NCBI GenBank assembly: GCA_014529385.2
Contig: CM043953.1
Coordinates: forward strand, 85,526,342 to 85,590,341
Direction of reading: 5' to 3'
DNA: 64,000 nt
From: Adiantum capillus-veneris
Taxonomy: Eukaryota; Streptophyta; Polypodiopsida; Polypodiales; Pteridaceae
Each line of letters opens with the position of its first letter. The stretch's first letter is position 1. A program made the translations under genes and the position numbers. The notes under the pieces are model-generated. The model made no database searches and was not told the origin of the DNA. It worked only from the letters and a program-made list of their open reading frames with translations. Shown here in pieces: positions 33,820 through 46,863 of this stretch.

Positions 33820-35716
33820 CCCAACCATGGCCCTGATTTCAAGCGCCCTAGATTTTTCCACGACAGCCCAATGACACTTTCGCACACCAAAACCAAACAA
33901 GGAAAACTACACTCAAAGAAAAATATGTAGGGGCGGTGTGGTTAATGCACATTCCTCTCAATATCCTCCAAGGTGGCAGGGAGAGGGGTGCAATGGGGGA
34001 CAAAGTACTGTCGAGCATTCGAGATTACCTCTTTCTCGAGTTTACTTTTTCGGGATCTATGTGGTCATTCATCCCACTGTAATATCCCATGAGTGCATGG
34101 CTATGGAAGATATAATGCAAAGAAGGTATGGGTGCAACCCAGAAGTGTGAAAGAGCCCAAAAATGGAATTGCATAGTTGCACTCTACAAGAAAACTGCAA
34201 TGTTAACCGTAAATGCAATTGTGGCTCTTAATTTTCAACTAGAGTTCATTGCCTTGTGGAACTTGTATGTCATTATTACTTTGCAGTAAATAGCTCAATT
34301 CAAGGAACATTCGTTAAGTAGATCACCATTGAATATGCCAATGGTTTTGAAGGTGATCATGTCCTTCTAGGAAGAGGCAAGCCTCCTAGGATGAACATCG
34401 TGAATGGAGCCATTAGGAAGAGGATGGGGTCTAGAAGGGCCTCTTTATTTGCCATGAGATTATGGAGGTGATTAACATTTGGACAAATAGATACATGCCA
34501 TGTGTGCAAGAATGGTAGGTGTGTAAGAGTGGTCAAAGGATGCACTCCCCACCCTCCCCCCCCCAAAAAAAGGGAGGAAAAATTTATGATTTTCGGCCTT
34601 CCATAACTCCTACAGATGATCTCCGATTTGAGAGGTCAAAGGATGCACTCCCCACACCCCCCCCCGCTCCCCCCCAAACAAAGGGGGGAGGGAAAATTTA
34701 TGACTTTCGGCCTTTCATAACTCCTACATTTGATCTTCGATTTGAGTGGAGATTATAGATCTAGAATCTACATGCCGGGATCTTTTCATAAATATGTTAC
34801 TTGATATACTTTTTCCCGCTAGATTTTAAATTTCATTTTGGGGGAAAGTTTTGAATTCAAATAAACTATCTGTTTTACTTATTTGAATTCAAAAGTTGTC
34901 CTTTGATTTCTTTCTTAATACTAAAGGTTTGACTCCCTTAAACTGCCAAATAAAGAAGCCCTCCTAGACTCCATTCTCTTCCTAATGCAAGATAATGTGT
35001 CGTAGCAACGATTGATTAGTGGGCAACAAAGTCACATCACCGTGGAGGAGTTATAACATACCAAGGGACAAATTGTGGCTTGGTGTTGAGACCATACTTT
35101 TTTCCAAGTAAAGAGAACTATGCTTGACAGGTCCACAAGGCCATTGTCTAGTACAACATAATGCTCCAGAAATTAGATGACATGACATGAAATTCCAAGG
35201 AGGAAGCTTCTTTAGGACAATTTCTAGCTCTGGCAACAAATACCACACTTGGCATAGACATCTATAAGAGCACCAACACACCTAGCCAAGCATGATGTCC
35301 CCAACATCATAGAAAGGGAGTTTGTAGGCCATGTTGCACCTAGCAAGGACACCCACACTTGTTATGTATATTCACAAGGACACAACAAAAATAAACATTC
35401 TTTTAATAACCACAAATTCAAATTTTAATTTTAAATCTCATCATAGATTTGCATTTCCTTCTCGATGCTCCTAGCTGTAGTCAAGGATTCTACGAATTAC
35501 AAACACAATTGAAAGGACGTCCACATGCTACATTGCATTTGATTTTCTCACAATGCATCTACTTGAAACCATAATAAAAACTTATTTCCGTTGTTGGATT
35601 TTAGGATCTCTTGCATTCAATGCACGCAAGAGATGATGTTGCAAGAAGGGAGCTTCTCTAGGCCACTGTACACCTAGCAAAGACCATTGTGTTTTGCATG
35701 TATTCCCAAAATATCA
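33820..35716. other. Spacer without a convincing gene
   Basis: Only short frames. It holds a 103-bp tandem duplication (listed) and diverged repeats of a CACCTAGCAA-GAC segment near 35335 and 35668. No intact element recognised. Confidence 0.55.
34531..34750. repeat. 103-bp tandem duplication
   Basis: GGTCAAAGGATGCACTCCCC starts at 34531 and 34634. Each copy has a C run, an A/G run and TTATGA-TTTCGGCCTT--AT. Confidence 0.85.
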
Positions 35717-37184
35717 TTATTTAGTGCAACATGATATCCGAATAAATATGTTGGCAAGATTTATGCAAAAACCAGAATTCTTCACCATGTTGAGTCCCAA
35801 ATTTGATATACAAGCTTGAGTAATAACACATACCTGTGCACTACTCCTCTCCAATGAACTTTCTCTTATGTCATGCATCCATAGTAGGGCATATATCAGG
35901 TAGCTCATTCAAAGACAAGACTCTCACATACCCCCTTGCAAACTCCTTCTTCATAGGGTTGACTACATATTTCCATTTCCTCTTTAACTTAGGACACATC
36001 TCCATGAGTTGCCCAAAGGTAACATCAGCCTTTCTACTCACCAAATCAGTCCTTAGAATATTATTTTGTTGCCCTTATCTCAAAGGAAATTTGGATGCAT
36101 TGTAATGTTGCTTGGATTTTCTCTTCTTCTTCTCTTTACATGTACATGCTTTAACATGTTTCTCTCTTTTATGGCTGGGACTTGCATCACACATGTCATG
36201 ATCTCTTGTAGCCCTTTTACCTACATGCATGACCATAGTTCCCAAATCATCCTCTTTATTCTCCAATAGATTATGCTTACCTCCTTTGTTTTTCCTTCTC
36301 TTCAGTTGTCAAACCGCTTGGCCCAGCTTTCCCTTTGAGCTCGAGAAGGAATCTGTGAAGGAAGAGGAAACATATCACCACCATTCTCTTTGGCTTGTCA
36401 AATTGAGGGCTTTTATGACCCCTTTCACCACAATTATAACATTCAAACATATCCCCTCTTTCAGTCATGACTCTTTCTCTACCACCTGTAAACTCCTCAT
36501 TGCTTACATAGACATGTCCATATCCATAGCTTTGACCTCTTCCACCTCCAATCATATACACATTAAGATTATTCATAAGACCTAAAACCTCTTGCATCTC
36601 CTTGCAAAAAAGATTTACATCATGAGAAGCTTCTTGATCATAACTTTGCTCCCTAATAAGGACCCTTGGTTTCTCTACAACTTTCACTTCAACCTCTGGC
36701 TGAACATTGATTCCACCTTCATAAAGACGCTTTGCTTTCCACTCTTTATTCTTTGTGATTTCAATTGCCTCCTCAAAGGTCCTTGGATGCTTAAGCTCTA
36801 CCTTCAAGCGTAGAATACTCCTCAAGTTGGTAAGAAAGCTATCCTTCTTCAACATGGATTGAGGAATTTTAGCCCCCAAAGATGTACATCACATTGTCCA
36901 TAACGCATTGAATGCCTTCACAAAGTCCTCTATGGTCTTGCGTTCACCCTGTACCAAGCCTTGAATAGACTACCATACCTTTTGTGGGTCTTCCACTTGT
37001 TGAAAGTGTGTAAAAAATCATGTCTTACCATTTCATTAGTCATAACTTGAGGAGGTTGGGCTGATTGTAGGTCCTTTTTGTAGCGTTCCAACCTCTCCCT
37101 AGCACCTCCCTTCAAACAGAAGTAGAAGATTTGCAACACCAATGCTAGGTCTTGCTTGTCAGCAAGAAGGAAATCAAGCTCCAT
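35717..37184 (-). pseudogene. Element F: gag-protease relic of a gypsy-like element
   Basis: From 37184 down: a Gag core fragment (CLKGGARERLERYKKDL, VRHDFLHTFNKWKTHKRYG), a break near 36900, an EAIEITKNKEWKAKRLYEG stretch, and a zinc knuckle CYNCGERGHKSPQF with its last Cys lost (36450-36410). Further on, read in pieces, come FGQLMEMCPKLKRKWKY and a protease-like end with AQVCVITQACISNLGL, the usual strand after the active site; the D-S/T-G motif itself is no longer there. No LTRs or target duplication found. A TGGTGCGCGCCACC string (minus, about 37300) could be its primer site. Confidence 0.6.
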
Positions 37185-39456
37185 TCACTCAATGAAACCT
37201 TTGAAAATTTCATTTTATTTCCCACTAAACTCCCAAAAATTAAATGCCATGTCTTCCAAAACCTATAAACTGAAGGTAGCTTGAAGCGATTCCTTGGTGG
37301 CGCGCACCAAAACACTATTGGGCAAAAGAAAAATTGGGATACCTATAGCTTTATTGACCAAGAGAGTCAAAGCTTCAACCTCAACACCAAATATATACAA
37401 AAACCACTCCTAGTAAACCCCAACCAAAAGGCCTATGCTCCCTTAGAAAATTACAAGTACACGCCCACCCAAAGGACCATAACACATAGGAGAAAAACCC
37501 TGTCGAAGCATGGATTTACAGTCCATGCCGACCAATGAATATGAAGACAAGGGGATCCCTTTCACAATTAAACATCACAAACCCATAACTTCAACATCAA
37601 TTCCATAATTCATAGATATATGCCCTCCCAATCTGTCTACACACAATTTGCCAATAGGCATCCATAGCAATAACCATGTAGAGAACTAGTTGTAACTTGA
37701 AGAGCACAACTCCAATTGGGGCACTTTATAGCTTAAGAGAAATCTTAAAAAATGATTGGTAAGAAAGATGACCACAATTGAATCTACACGTTGCTACATG
37801 CAAAATTGATGCGAACAGAGAGCTGTCCAGGCACGACTACACGTAGAGCATGTAAAACAAGGCAAAAAAATTGCATTGGCAACCATCAAGGAGGCACAAC
37901 AAGCTAAAACCTTCAAATTTCTGGAGTTTGGCTGAACATTTTTGAGTTTGTACATGATTTTTAGTTATATACAAGTCTCACTTCAAAAAACTCATTTACG
38001 GGCATAGGGACAGATGGCGCTATGCTAGTGACTTGTCCTCCATGTACATGTTCTTACTGAAGAAGCTTAAAAACCCACAAAAAAAAATCCCACACGCCCT
38101 TTTGACATCAGGCGTCATGTCCATATGTACAAATTTATAAAAAAATGGGGTGTCAAAAATGTGCCTGACACCATAAAAAGTGATTTTTGATTGTGAGTAG
38201 TTCGAAAGAACTATAGACAAAAAAGGAATTGTTTTTAAAATTCCTCAATACTTTCTACAACTTTAAAATCAGATCAGGCTTTTTTAACTTGGAAATGAAA
38301 GCAGATTAAAACTCTTTGATTATTTCTTTAACTTTATAATCAGATTAGGCTTCTCTATCTTGAAAATCAAAGCAAATTTTCCTCAACAAATCAACAAAAA
38401 TAGTAGCTAAAATTTGCATTGATTCTCCCAAAGTTGTCTTTAACTTTCAAGAAAAGAAAACTACATAGTGACCCATTTAATTGAACATCTCAATAGAACA
38501 TTGAAACAAAAAATATATATGTGTGTGTGTGTGTTTTGTTGTTGTTGTTGTTGTACTAAACTAAATACATATACACAAAAGAACATAACATTCAAAACAC
38601 AATTGGCTTTAGATATTGGGGCAAAGATTTGTACAAAAATGACTCAGGCTTTGCACCATTTAAGTACAACATACTAATGATTTTATACAAAAGTAATAGA
38701 GTTGTTGAGGTCATCTTGGTTGAATCATCAAGGGTCTTTTAAGTCCAATTGCAACATGCTTAACCTTTTTAAGTCAAGATAAAATTCTCACATGCATCCA
38801 TATTGTCAAGACAACAATGTTTGCTACACTTGGCTATGCATGGCAAGCTTCAAAGAACCTATTAGTTTTATCCATGTCAAACTTAAAAATTATTACATTA
38901 GCTATGTCCTAAATGTTACTTGAAAATAAAACTATTTTAAAAATATCAAGAATTTCCCACACATTTTTTTTGTTGAAGTAATCCTGCCAAAATTGCACCA
39001 TATGATCTTAAAATCCTTTTCTTGTAAAAAAGGTCAAACCATCCATTAGTTCACTGAAACTTGTATGCAAAAAGTGATTTGAGAAGCTTTGTTTTGTAAC
39101 TATAACCATAATGCATGGGCAAAAATTGAGCCCTTCAAATAGTAAACCAGGTAAACATAGTAGAATTCAATGGATAATACAAAATCACCTAGAAATCCAT
39201 GATTACCTACATGTTTCAACACAACAGGGGTTAGTATTGAAGAATTAGTCAAAGCAAGCTCACATATCACACCAACCGGAGCATGCCAACCCTATATAGG
39301 TTATCAAAAAGCCAATTTTCACCAATATATAGCATAATTATATAGTAGCAACATCCCAATACCTTAACCTATGAAGCAAAAGATAAAATCAGCCTAGCAA
39401 TGAGAAAGGAGCCAATCACAAACTCAATAAATCATACCAAAGCCAAGCATAAATAA
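37185..39456. other. AT-rich spacer, no gene seen
   Basis: Short frames only. Contains a GT then TTG microsatellite at about 38517-38553. Ends at the GGATC target site of element B. Confidence 0.6.
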
Positions 39457-39461
39457 GGATC

Positions 39462-40366
39462 TGTTTGGCGGACGAAGCGACCGTTTCCAGAGAAGGGTCA
39501 TATTTTTATGAGAAACCTTTGTAAAATTCTTTTGTAAGAGAGCATCTCTAAGCGGAGAACTTGTTAAAGGATTTATGATTATTCTTCTGGGAGCATTTGT
39601 ATATTAGAGAGCGAATTAGAAGTTTAGGAGCTTTTGGTCGGACAAGCCATTTGTAAAGACCTAAACTATAAAGGTCATTTTTTGTAAGTTTGAACATTAT
39701 CTTTTTGATGAAAAACTGAGAAGATAGTGTACGTTTAAGAGCTCCTTCTTGCTCCAACTTGTAATCTTCGACACTGTGGCTATGGTAATCCAAATTTAGA
39801 TTCGTTTATTGCATTGTGTTCCTCTTACTTTGCTCTTCCATTCAAGTGTATTCATTCAAGATTCGGTGTAGATTTTTAACTACAAGTTTGAAACCTTAAA
39901 TCGCTGTTTTGAGTGTCTATATGCGTATTTTATGTTGTTTTGACCCTAGAAGAGGCTTTAGGGACCCTAAAACGACCCATTAGGATCACCTGTTCGCTAT
40001 TTTTACTGACTTTGGGATGAACGATCGCAATCTTTGTACCTCTCGAGAATGCTGTAACAGTGATAGGATATGTTCCTGATAGTCCCCTGTAGCTTCCCTT
40101 CAAGTTTCGTGCGATTCTGAATAGATTTGCATGGTGAACGGGCGTGACGACTATAGAGCTGTGTAGAAGGACATAGTCAGATTACTTGGCGATAGTGCGT
40201 TTGATTTTCTTGTAGAGTTAGTAGATGTATCTCATCGAGTTCACTTCATTAGGATTTACACCCTAGTGAGTTTCCATGCCTCATCCTGGTTGCTTCCCTT
40301 GTATTGATAAATATGTTGATGCTTGAGAGCTATGCTATGGACGTCCGTCGCGGCGACCCGCAAACA
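39462..40366 (+). repeat. 5' LTR of element B
   Basis: 905 bp. Contains ACGATCGCAATCTTTGTACC at 40021-40040, a degenerate copy of the palindrome motif repeated in the leader. Ends CGCAAACA before the primer site. Confidence 0.93.
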
Positions 40367-40367
40367 T

Positions 40368-40385
40368 TGGCGTTGCTGTCGGGGA
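40368..40385 (+). other. Primer binding site of element B
   Basis: TGGCGTTGCTGTCGGGGA, a mutated form of the tRNA-Asp complement found in elements A and D. Confidence 0.75.
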
Positions 40386-41997
40386 ATGCACCTTAGGTGA
40401 TGAGTGACTGAGTGCACAGTTAGATTCTTTAAAAAGAATATCAATCCACAAATCCATTTTACACCTCAGTTATGCTGCTAGACAGGGGTTTAGAGCTTAG
40501 TGGAGTCTAGAGTCAGTGGACCGGCTAGATCCTCTCTTAGGAGATTTAGGGAGTTGTGAGTGAGAGTGTTCAAAGCATTTTTGCTCTTCAATTTCTCTAA
40601 TTCGATTGAGTATACTGAAATCTCGCCCGAAATCCATTGTGTTTGTTTTGTTTGATTAATTTCCTTATGTTTTTTCATTTCTATACTTAGGAGTAGGATA
40701 ATCAAATCACATTCCAATCAGATTTGGGACAAAAGTTAGAGTCGAGAAACCAGAAAACCATAACTTTGGCAAAAAGGCCATAAGACTGAAATTTTGAAAA
40801 TCTGACCAAACAGAGCTGAAATTGATTCAAATCACAAAGTGGTAGCACTAAACACTGGGAAATACTTGTCAGAGGGAGCATACCAAATTTCATCAGATTT
40901 GGCCCAGGTACTACGATTGCGATCGGTGTACCTATGTGCCAGATTTTGACCAGATTTGTTGTGTGTCTTCCTGATAAGATTCTAAACAAGTTTGTCTAAA
41001 GCAACAACACCCACAAACATCAAAAATCAAGGAAATTAGGCCACTTGGGTAAAACTATCCTGACAGACCCAGAAAGTGAAAATATTGGCTTTTGATGATC
41101 CAAATGCAAAAAGACTTGGGAGATAGCTCTAAAACATCAGTGTCTACAGGCATGCCAAATTTGGTCTAATTTGGGCTCAGAACTACGATCGCGATCGGTG
41201 TACCTAAGTGCCATATTTTGACCAGATTTCATCCCTGGGATCCTCAGGTGTATACAAACATAAAAGTCTAAAGGACCTAGAGCCGGAAACCTCAAAATAC
41301 CTGTCAAACCATCTGAATACAGATCCAAGTCAAAAACTGCTAAACTGGCATAGAAATTGACTTTCAGTAGACCAAAACACATCAAAACTGGGAAGAAACC
41401 GTACAGAGGGACAGCCTGTACACAGGACAACCCCAGATAGCTTCCAAATCCCTAATCAAGCACCAAAATCAGATCAAACTGACAAATTTTTGGAAAACAG
41501 ACACTTCCAACCAAGAACTGGTAAAAGCTTGACTTTTTAGAGTCTGAATACAAAAGTATCAAAGATGTAGCCTTAAAATAGCCTAGTGAACAACCTGGTG
41601 AAGTTTCATCTAATTTGGGCTCAGAACTACAATCGCGATCGGTGTACCTCTGTGCCAGATTTGACTCATTTTTTACCTGTTTGTAGACCTAGACTATTTA
41701 ACATATTAGGAGTTGTCAAAACCCAAATTGGACATACTGCCAACAATTTGCAAGAAAAATTGTGTTGAAGTCATTCTGAAAGTGTTGAATCTGCTGACAG
41801 TTGGAATGATACAGTGATCTCATAGCCATCAAGTGTATTCATTTGCAGAGACCGATCAAGTAACAATCCATGCAGTCGCGGGAGTTGGAAGATCACTCCA
41901 TCTCCAGGTAAGAGGTTTGGATAGTAAATCCCACTTTCTTCATGTTTTTGAGATTGTGAAAACAAATCAACATCCAACACCGAAATTTAGCAGATCA
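40386..41997 (+). other. Leader of element B with palindromic repeat array
   Basis: No long coding frame. Three copies of CTACGATCGCGATCGGTGTACC (one or no mismatch) at 40911-40932, 41183-41204 and 41627-41648, each preceded by a TTTGG-C stretch and followed by a GTGCCA-ATTTGAC stretch. A consensus donor CAGGTAAGAGG lies near 41906-41916, ahead of the coding start, so a leader intron is possible. Confidence 0.75.
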
Positions 41998-43246
41998 AGC
42001 AAGTGTTTTATCAACTGAGGAGAGTGTAAACCAAGGTGTAGTACAACCGTTAGAGCCGATCCTTGAAGAAAGCATCTCCGATACTTCTTCAGAGAGATCT
42101 TACGAGTATTTCATGGAACACTTGGGACATTTAAAACTAAAAAGAAGAGAAAACATGGTAGCAGGACCATGAGACCCTTTGGCCACAATGAAGCTATTGT
42201 TCATCAAGTATCAATATGACAACAAGCAAGGTGCCAAGATATACAAAGATGGTATGGACCACTACTGTGTGAAAATAGAAGATAGACCAAGTGAGTTCAG
42301 GGACTTAGTGCCTGTGAGCTATAGCGGAGATAGGTACCTAGATGAAGAGGGTATCATGTACTTGGTAGTCCTGAATCCTGAAATTTTAGACAAGTGGGGA
42401 TTGATGGGCATGAAAGACAAAATAGATGAGGAACATGAGGAGAAGGCACCAACAATGAGCTTCCCTATTGCGAGGTTAAGGCGAGAAAACGAAACTTTGA
42501 GATTCAACATGGATAATTTCTACTTGGGGTTATACAAGTATAATAATGGAGAGCAAGATCTCTATTATAGATGCGATGAACCCTACATTGGAGAGATGAC
42601 TGAGCGGAAAAGACTTTATGTCTTCACCTACACAGAGGGAGCAGAAACGAAAATCTCTTCATACGACAAGTATGGAAGACGATACACAACAATCAATAAA
42701 AAGGAGTTGGAAGGATATATGTACTTTGGGGGACCACTCCACCAGTATTATGTCACTCCAATCTCACTAAGACCAGCACCTACAACTGTCGTGCCAGAAC
42801 CGATGGCAACAGGTAGAGAGAGGACTCATGTAGTTGATTCTTTCAATCGACCTCAGTATTCTATGCCAAGCCCCATGGGAATGTTACATTCCAGATAATC
42901 AATGGCTATGAATCGAGGTAGTGCGGTTCCTATCTCTACACATACGGCAGTAGGTCCGGCATTTGCAGCCACACCATCACATTTTCCTCCTGGTAGTAGA
43001 TTCGAGACAGGGGAGCCAACGAGAGCAACCCACGACATCCATGATGCACAAGAATGATTAAGTCGAGACACAGGATCAATCAGACTGGTCACAGACCATA
43101 GACAGATTAGGTCATCCCAAGTAGCGAAGTGCATGCCAAAGAAGTATAGCGGATCACGAGATCCATATGCCCATGAATCGCTCTTCAAGAAACTCTTAAG
43201 AGCAGAGTAGATCACTAATTTCCATACTCAATACGACGGATTCGGT
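41998..43246 (+). pseudogene. Element B: N-terminal polyprotein domain before gag
   Basis: About 41998-42170 reads VLSTEESVNQG...EPILEES, matching LVSTDESVTQA...ASIIEEG in element D. After a stop and frame change, 42179-42898 encodes KIYKDGMDHYCVKIEDRPSE, SGDRYLDEEGIMYLVVLNPE and a Tyr-rich region; D has CICIEERPAQ, DDEDRFRDEKGYHYLIVSNP at the same place. The frame continues after TAA 42896 toward gag with two further stops (near 43055 and 43208). Family unknown to me. Conservation between B and D shows it is a real part of the polyprotein. Confidence 0.7.
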
Positions 43247-44725
43247 ATGACCTTGGAAGGGATGGCCTTAACATGGTTTCAACCTTTGAACCCTGAAACT
43301 TGTCCGAATATTGAACATGTATTGCGAGAGTTCGCGAAAGAATTCTCAAAACGGGGTATAAAGCATAACACTGTATCACAGATATATGCTTTTAAACAAA
43401 GGGAGAACGAAAAAGTGAAGGAAGAATCCTTGAGATTCAAGCAATACATTGAGAGGTTCCCGAGGAGAGAATTACCGCAGGACGAGAGATTGTCTGTACT
43501 CGACCTTCACTTGAAGGCCTGTAGCACATTTCAGCAGGTTACAAGGGAAGTGTTATATCTTGTTGATAATTGCAAAGCATATGGGGAAGTGTTAGAGGAT
43601 AATGATTCAATAACCAGTGGCTCTTCATCTATTAAGAGAGAACCCTCTACCAAGAAAGATGCTCACGCTTCCTTGATGCCTACAACTGACCAAATGATAG
43701 AGAAGGTAACGAAGAGAATGCAGCAACATATGAGATCAAATCCGGTGATGAGACAGTCTCAGACAAGGAAATGTGACATATGTGAGGGGGATCACCCGAC
43801 GCCGTGGTGCACACAATAGCCGAAAGCACTAGTTGCGAATGGACGAGTACTAAAATGGTGCGCCATAGAGAAAAAATGGACAAATCATGGCACGGAAGAG
43901 TGTTTTTACAACAAAAACTATGTGAGGGAAAGTCCGTATGGACCTCCAGCAGGACCACCACAGCCATCTCCTCCAAGATATCAAGTTGGACCAAATTTGA
44001 ATATGGTAGCAGGAGCAGACAGACCTCAACCTGTGCTGGGTCAAGAACCTCTATTACCACAGGAAAATAGAGCCATGATTAGATATGCTCAACCTTGTGA
44101 AGCATCACCAGGAAAAAATAGTACACTTTAAGTTTCTTATTATGAGGAACCGAATGAGCCTTACATAACAGAACCTGAAGCACAAATGTACGCAAAAGAA
44201 GCCTATCAACCATGGGGAAATAACTAGGGTATGGCATCACCAACGTATGTAGCATAACGTTTGAGAGATCAATATTTGGTGGACGAAAGAACGCTAATGT
44301 TCATAACGAACCAGAACTACAAACCAAGAGGATATCCTAATAGGGAAGGACAACCTATGGGACCACCTTCTCAAAATCAACCACCAATTGGACTGTGCTA
44401 TAACTGTGGAAGTACGGATCATTGGGAGCATAGCTGCCCTTTCAAAGGTGAAAGAGTGAAAATTTTTGGGTTTTGTGACGGATGTGGTGTGAATCACATA
44501 TTGCCAGATTGCCCAAGGAATCCGGACAACAAGGGAAAAGCAACTATAAATATTGTGGGGGTGTTACCTAGTGCAAGCAGTGGATCAGAAACCGATCCCA
44601 TGATCCAAATCAATGCGATAACGAGAACCCAAGCCAAGGGCCTAGAGAAAAACAAGCCATTGGAAGAAAAGGTCGAGTTGCCAATACCCACACAAAATGA
44701 GAGTTTATCTGTGAGAACCCAGTGA
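43247..44725 (+). pseudogene. Element B: Gag core and zinc knuckles
   Basis: The Gag core (43247-43500) has MTLEGMALTWFQPL, LREFAKEFSKRG and LRFKQYIERFPRRE. Zinc motifs: CDICEGDHPTPWC (43772-43810), CYNCGSTDHWEHSC (canonical, 44397-44438) and CDGCGVNHILPDC (44479-44517). All lie in one frame with the N-terminal domain, interrupted only by in-frame stops (TAG 43817, TAA near 44129, and two before 44261). Confidence 0.85.
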
Positions 44726-45547
44726 AAATCCTGGAAGGCGAAACAAGACAGAATGAAAACAAGAAGGTTGAAAACCCAAATTGCTATGCAAAACGAATTA
44801 CATGAAGCGAAAGAGCAACTGAAACAAGAGAGAGACAGTAAAACTATTGAGGATAACAACAAGCCAAGGAAAGCATCCTCATGAGGATCAGTCTTGGTTG
44901 AGAAAGTGCTAGAGCCTTTAGATGCTCTATTGCAAGCGTACAAAGCAAGGCTAAAAACAAACCAAACCTTAGAGCAGAGATGGTTAACTTATCCTCAACC
45001 AGAAGTGGAAACGAAGCGTTTGGAAATGTGTAAACACCTCATTGAAACAACCCAGGCATTGATGGAACCTAAGGTGGTTAGAACCCCCGAACAAGAAGTG
45101 TTGATTCACAAAGAGAAATAAAAACTAAAAATCGATGAACCAGAACAAGTAAACGGACCCAGGCCTGAAACGATATTGTCATTGGATCACCGAGTGGTGC
45201 CGAACACCACTGAGGACGCTAAGTCAATGACTATAATGCCAATTCCAGAAGTTGAAGAACCATGGCCACAACACTTATGGGAAACAATTAGAAATAGAAA
45301 GAACGGAAGTGCGACGTTACAGTCTGCTCCAATTCCTGAGATTAACTTGGACAACGGATTTTATCCAGGAGATATACAATCGTTGTATCGAGATGCGGGA
45401 ACGGAGGTTTCGATGGAAAGAAAAGCTCAATCCTTGAAAACCCTACCTTCATTTATAGGTGAACACGAGGCACGATCGGAGATAAGGTTAGTTCCATCCC
45501 AGATGAGAACTATTCCACAAATGATTGACTCAAAAAGTCTTTAAGAG
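44726..45547 (+). pseudogene. Element B: linker between Gag and protease 1
   Basis: Same frame, charged and helix-prone (LHEAKEQLKQERDS; PLDALLQAYKARLKT; RLEMCKHLIETTQALME), with stops at 44723, near 44882, at 45118 and 45542. No known domain. Confidence 0.6.
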
Positions 45548-46132
45548 ATGCTGTCGACACCTATAACATGCACAATCACACTGTCAGAACTCTTGAGAGT
45601 CAGACCACAACCCAAAGACCAACCAGTTCCCATAAACAAGGTTGGAGATAACTGTGAAGGTGAGGAAGGTAATACAACCTTACCTGTTGAATATCAGGAT
45701 ATAAAAACGATAGCTATCCTAGATAGTGGAGCGGGAGTTGTGATCTGGGAGAAATGGGGCCGTCCAGCTCTCAGAAAGACGAGCATGAAACTACAACTCG
45801 CATATGGGTATGTAGAGAGACCATTGGGAATCCTGGACCAAATAGTTGTAACTTTCTGTGGAATTGACTATGAGCACACCTTTGTTGTGGTGGATTTCGG
45901 GAAAACGAACAACTTTGACATTATTTTGGGGCGACCTTTTATGCGTCAACTCAAAATGAAGGATCACAGCTATAGGGACGTTGCAAAAACACCAGTGCAA
46001 GAATTTAATTCAACCACAGTAAATGAAAAGGAAATACTTGCATGGATACAAACGAAAGCACATGTCTGGATATGTGGAGCATCAAATTGTGGAGACATAA
46101 TCAAAGAGGAATCGTATTGGAAAGATCCATAG
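45548..46132 (+). pseudogene. Element B: retropepsin domain 1
   Basis: Active-site loop IAILDSGAGVVIWEKWGRP (about 45712-45768), flap-side RPLGILDQIVVTFCGIDY and the FDIILGRPFMRQLKM box (about 45919-45960) give a full retropepsin pattern with the catalytic Asp present. The frame changes between about 46010 and 46130. Confidence 0.85.
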
Positions 46133-46863
46133 AAGACGAGGCTTATCTCCCAAAACCTTTCCCTAAACATTTATTTGAGCCATTTGGGTGGACTCAAATA
46201 CTGTCAACCTTTGACGTATGTGTTTACGAATGCATGCCTACAAAATTTTGTGACGATGAAGGATAGGACCTAGTAACGTTGCAAATGGCTAGCGTCATCC
46301 TTGAGTCAGGATCAGAGAGTGAGGAACAAGAAGAACCACCACGTGAGACTGAGTGTAAAAGAATAATTGATGAGATATTTGTAGTGAACGATAGGAATCG
46401 AACAGAGGAGAAATTCACAGGTTCACTAAGCGGTGACCTTCCATCACTGGGTGATGAAATCCAAATGATAGATGCAGATGACGAGAGATCAAGTGGATCA
46501 GAGACGAATAGGAAATACAGGTCGAGACAGGACATGTTTTAGGAGTTTCCTAACCAAAAACCTAGTCGATAAGAGCGGTATAAATCGAAGAGAACAAGAA
46601 AATCAAGAGTGAATAAGCATAATCCGATGCCTCTTGTCAATGACAGAACGGGATATCTAAAGCTTGTGAAAGCTGATGATTGTGTCAAAGACGAGGTCAC
46701 TGGCCGGTTTATCAAAACTAAACCATGGAAAAACAACAAGAAGAACAGGCGCGGAAAGCGAACGACTAAGACACATGAAGGGGGGAAAACAGGGTTTGGA
46801 ATGACCAAAACAGAGAGGAAAATGGAGTACAATAAGAAGCCTTAGAGACATTGGACGACTGAA
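46133..46863 (+). pseudogene. Element B: linker between protease 1 and RT
   Basis: One frame with in-frame stops (46264, 46540, near 46570, 46843). Acidic first half (SESEEQEEPPRETE), Lys/Arg-rich second half. No domain recognised. Confidence 0.55.

Noticed and set aside
38468-38677. Cys-rich 69-codon frame
   Set aside because: The Cys run comes from GT/TTG microsatellite sequence.
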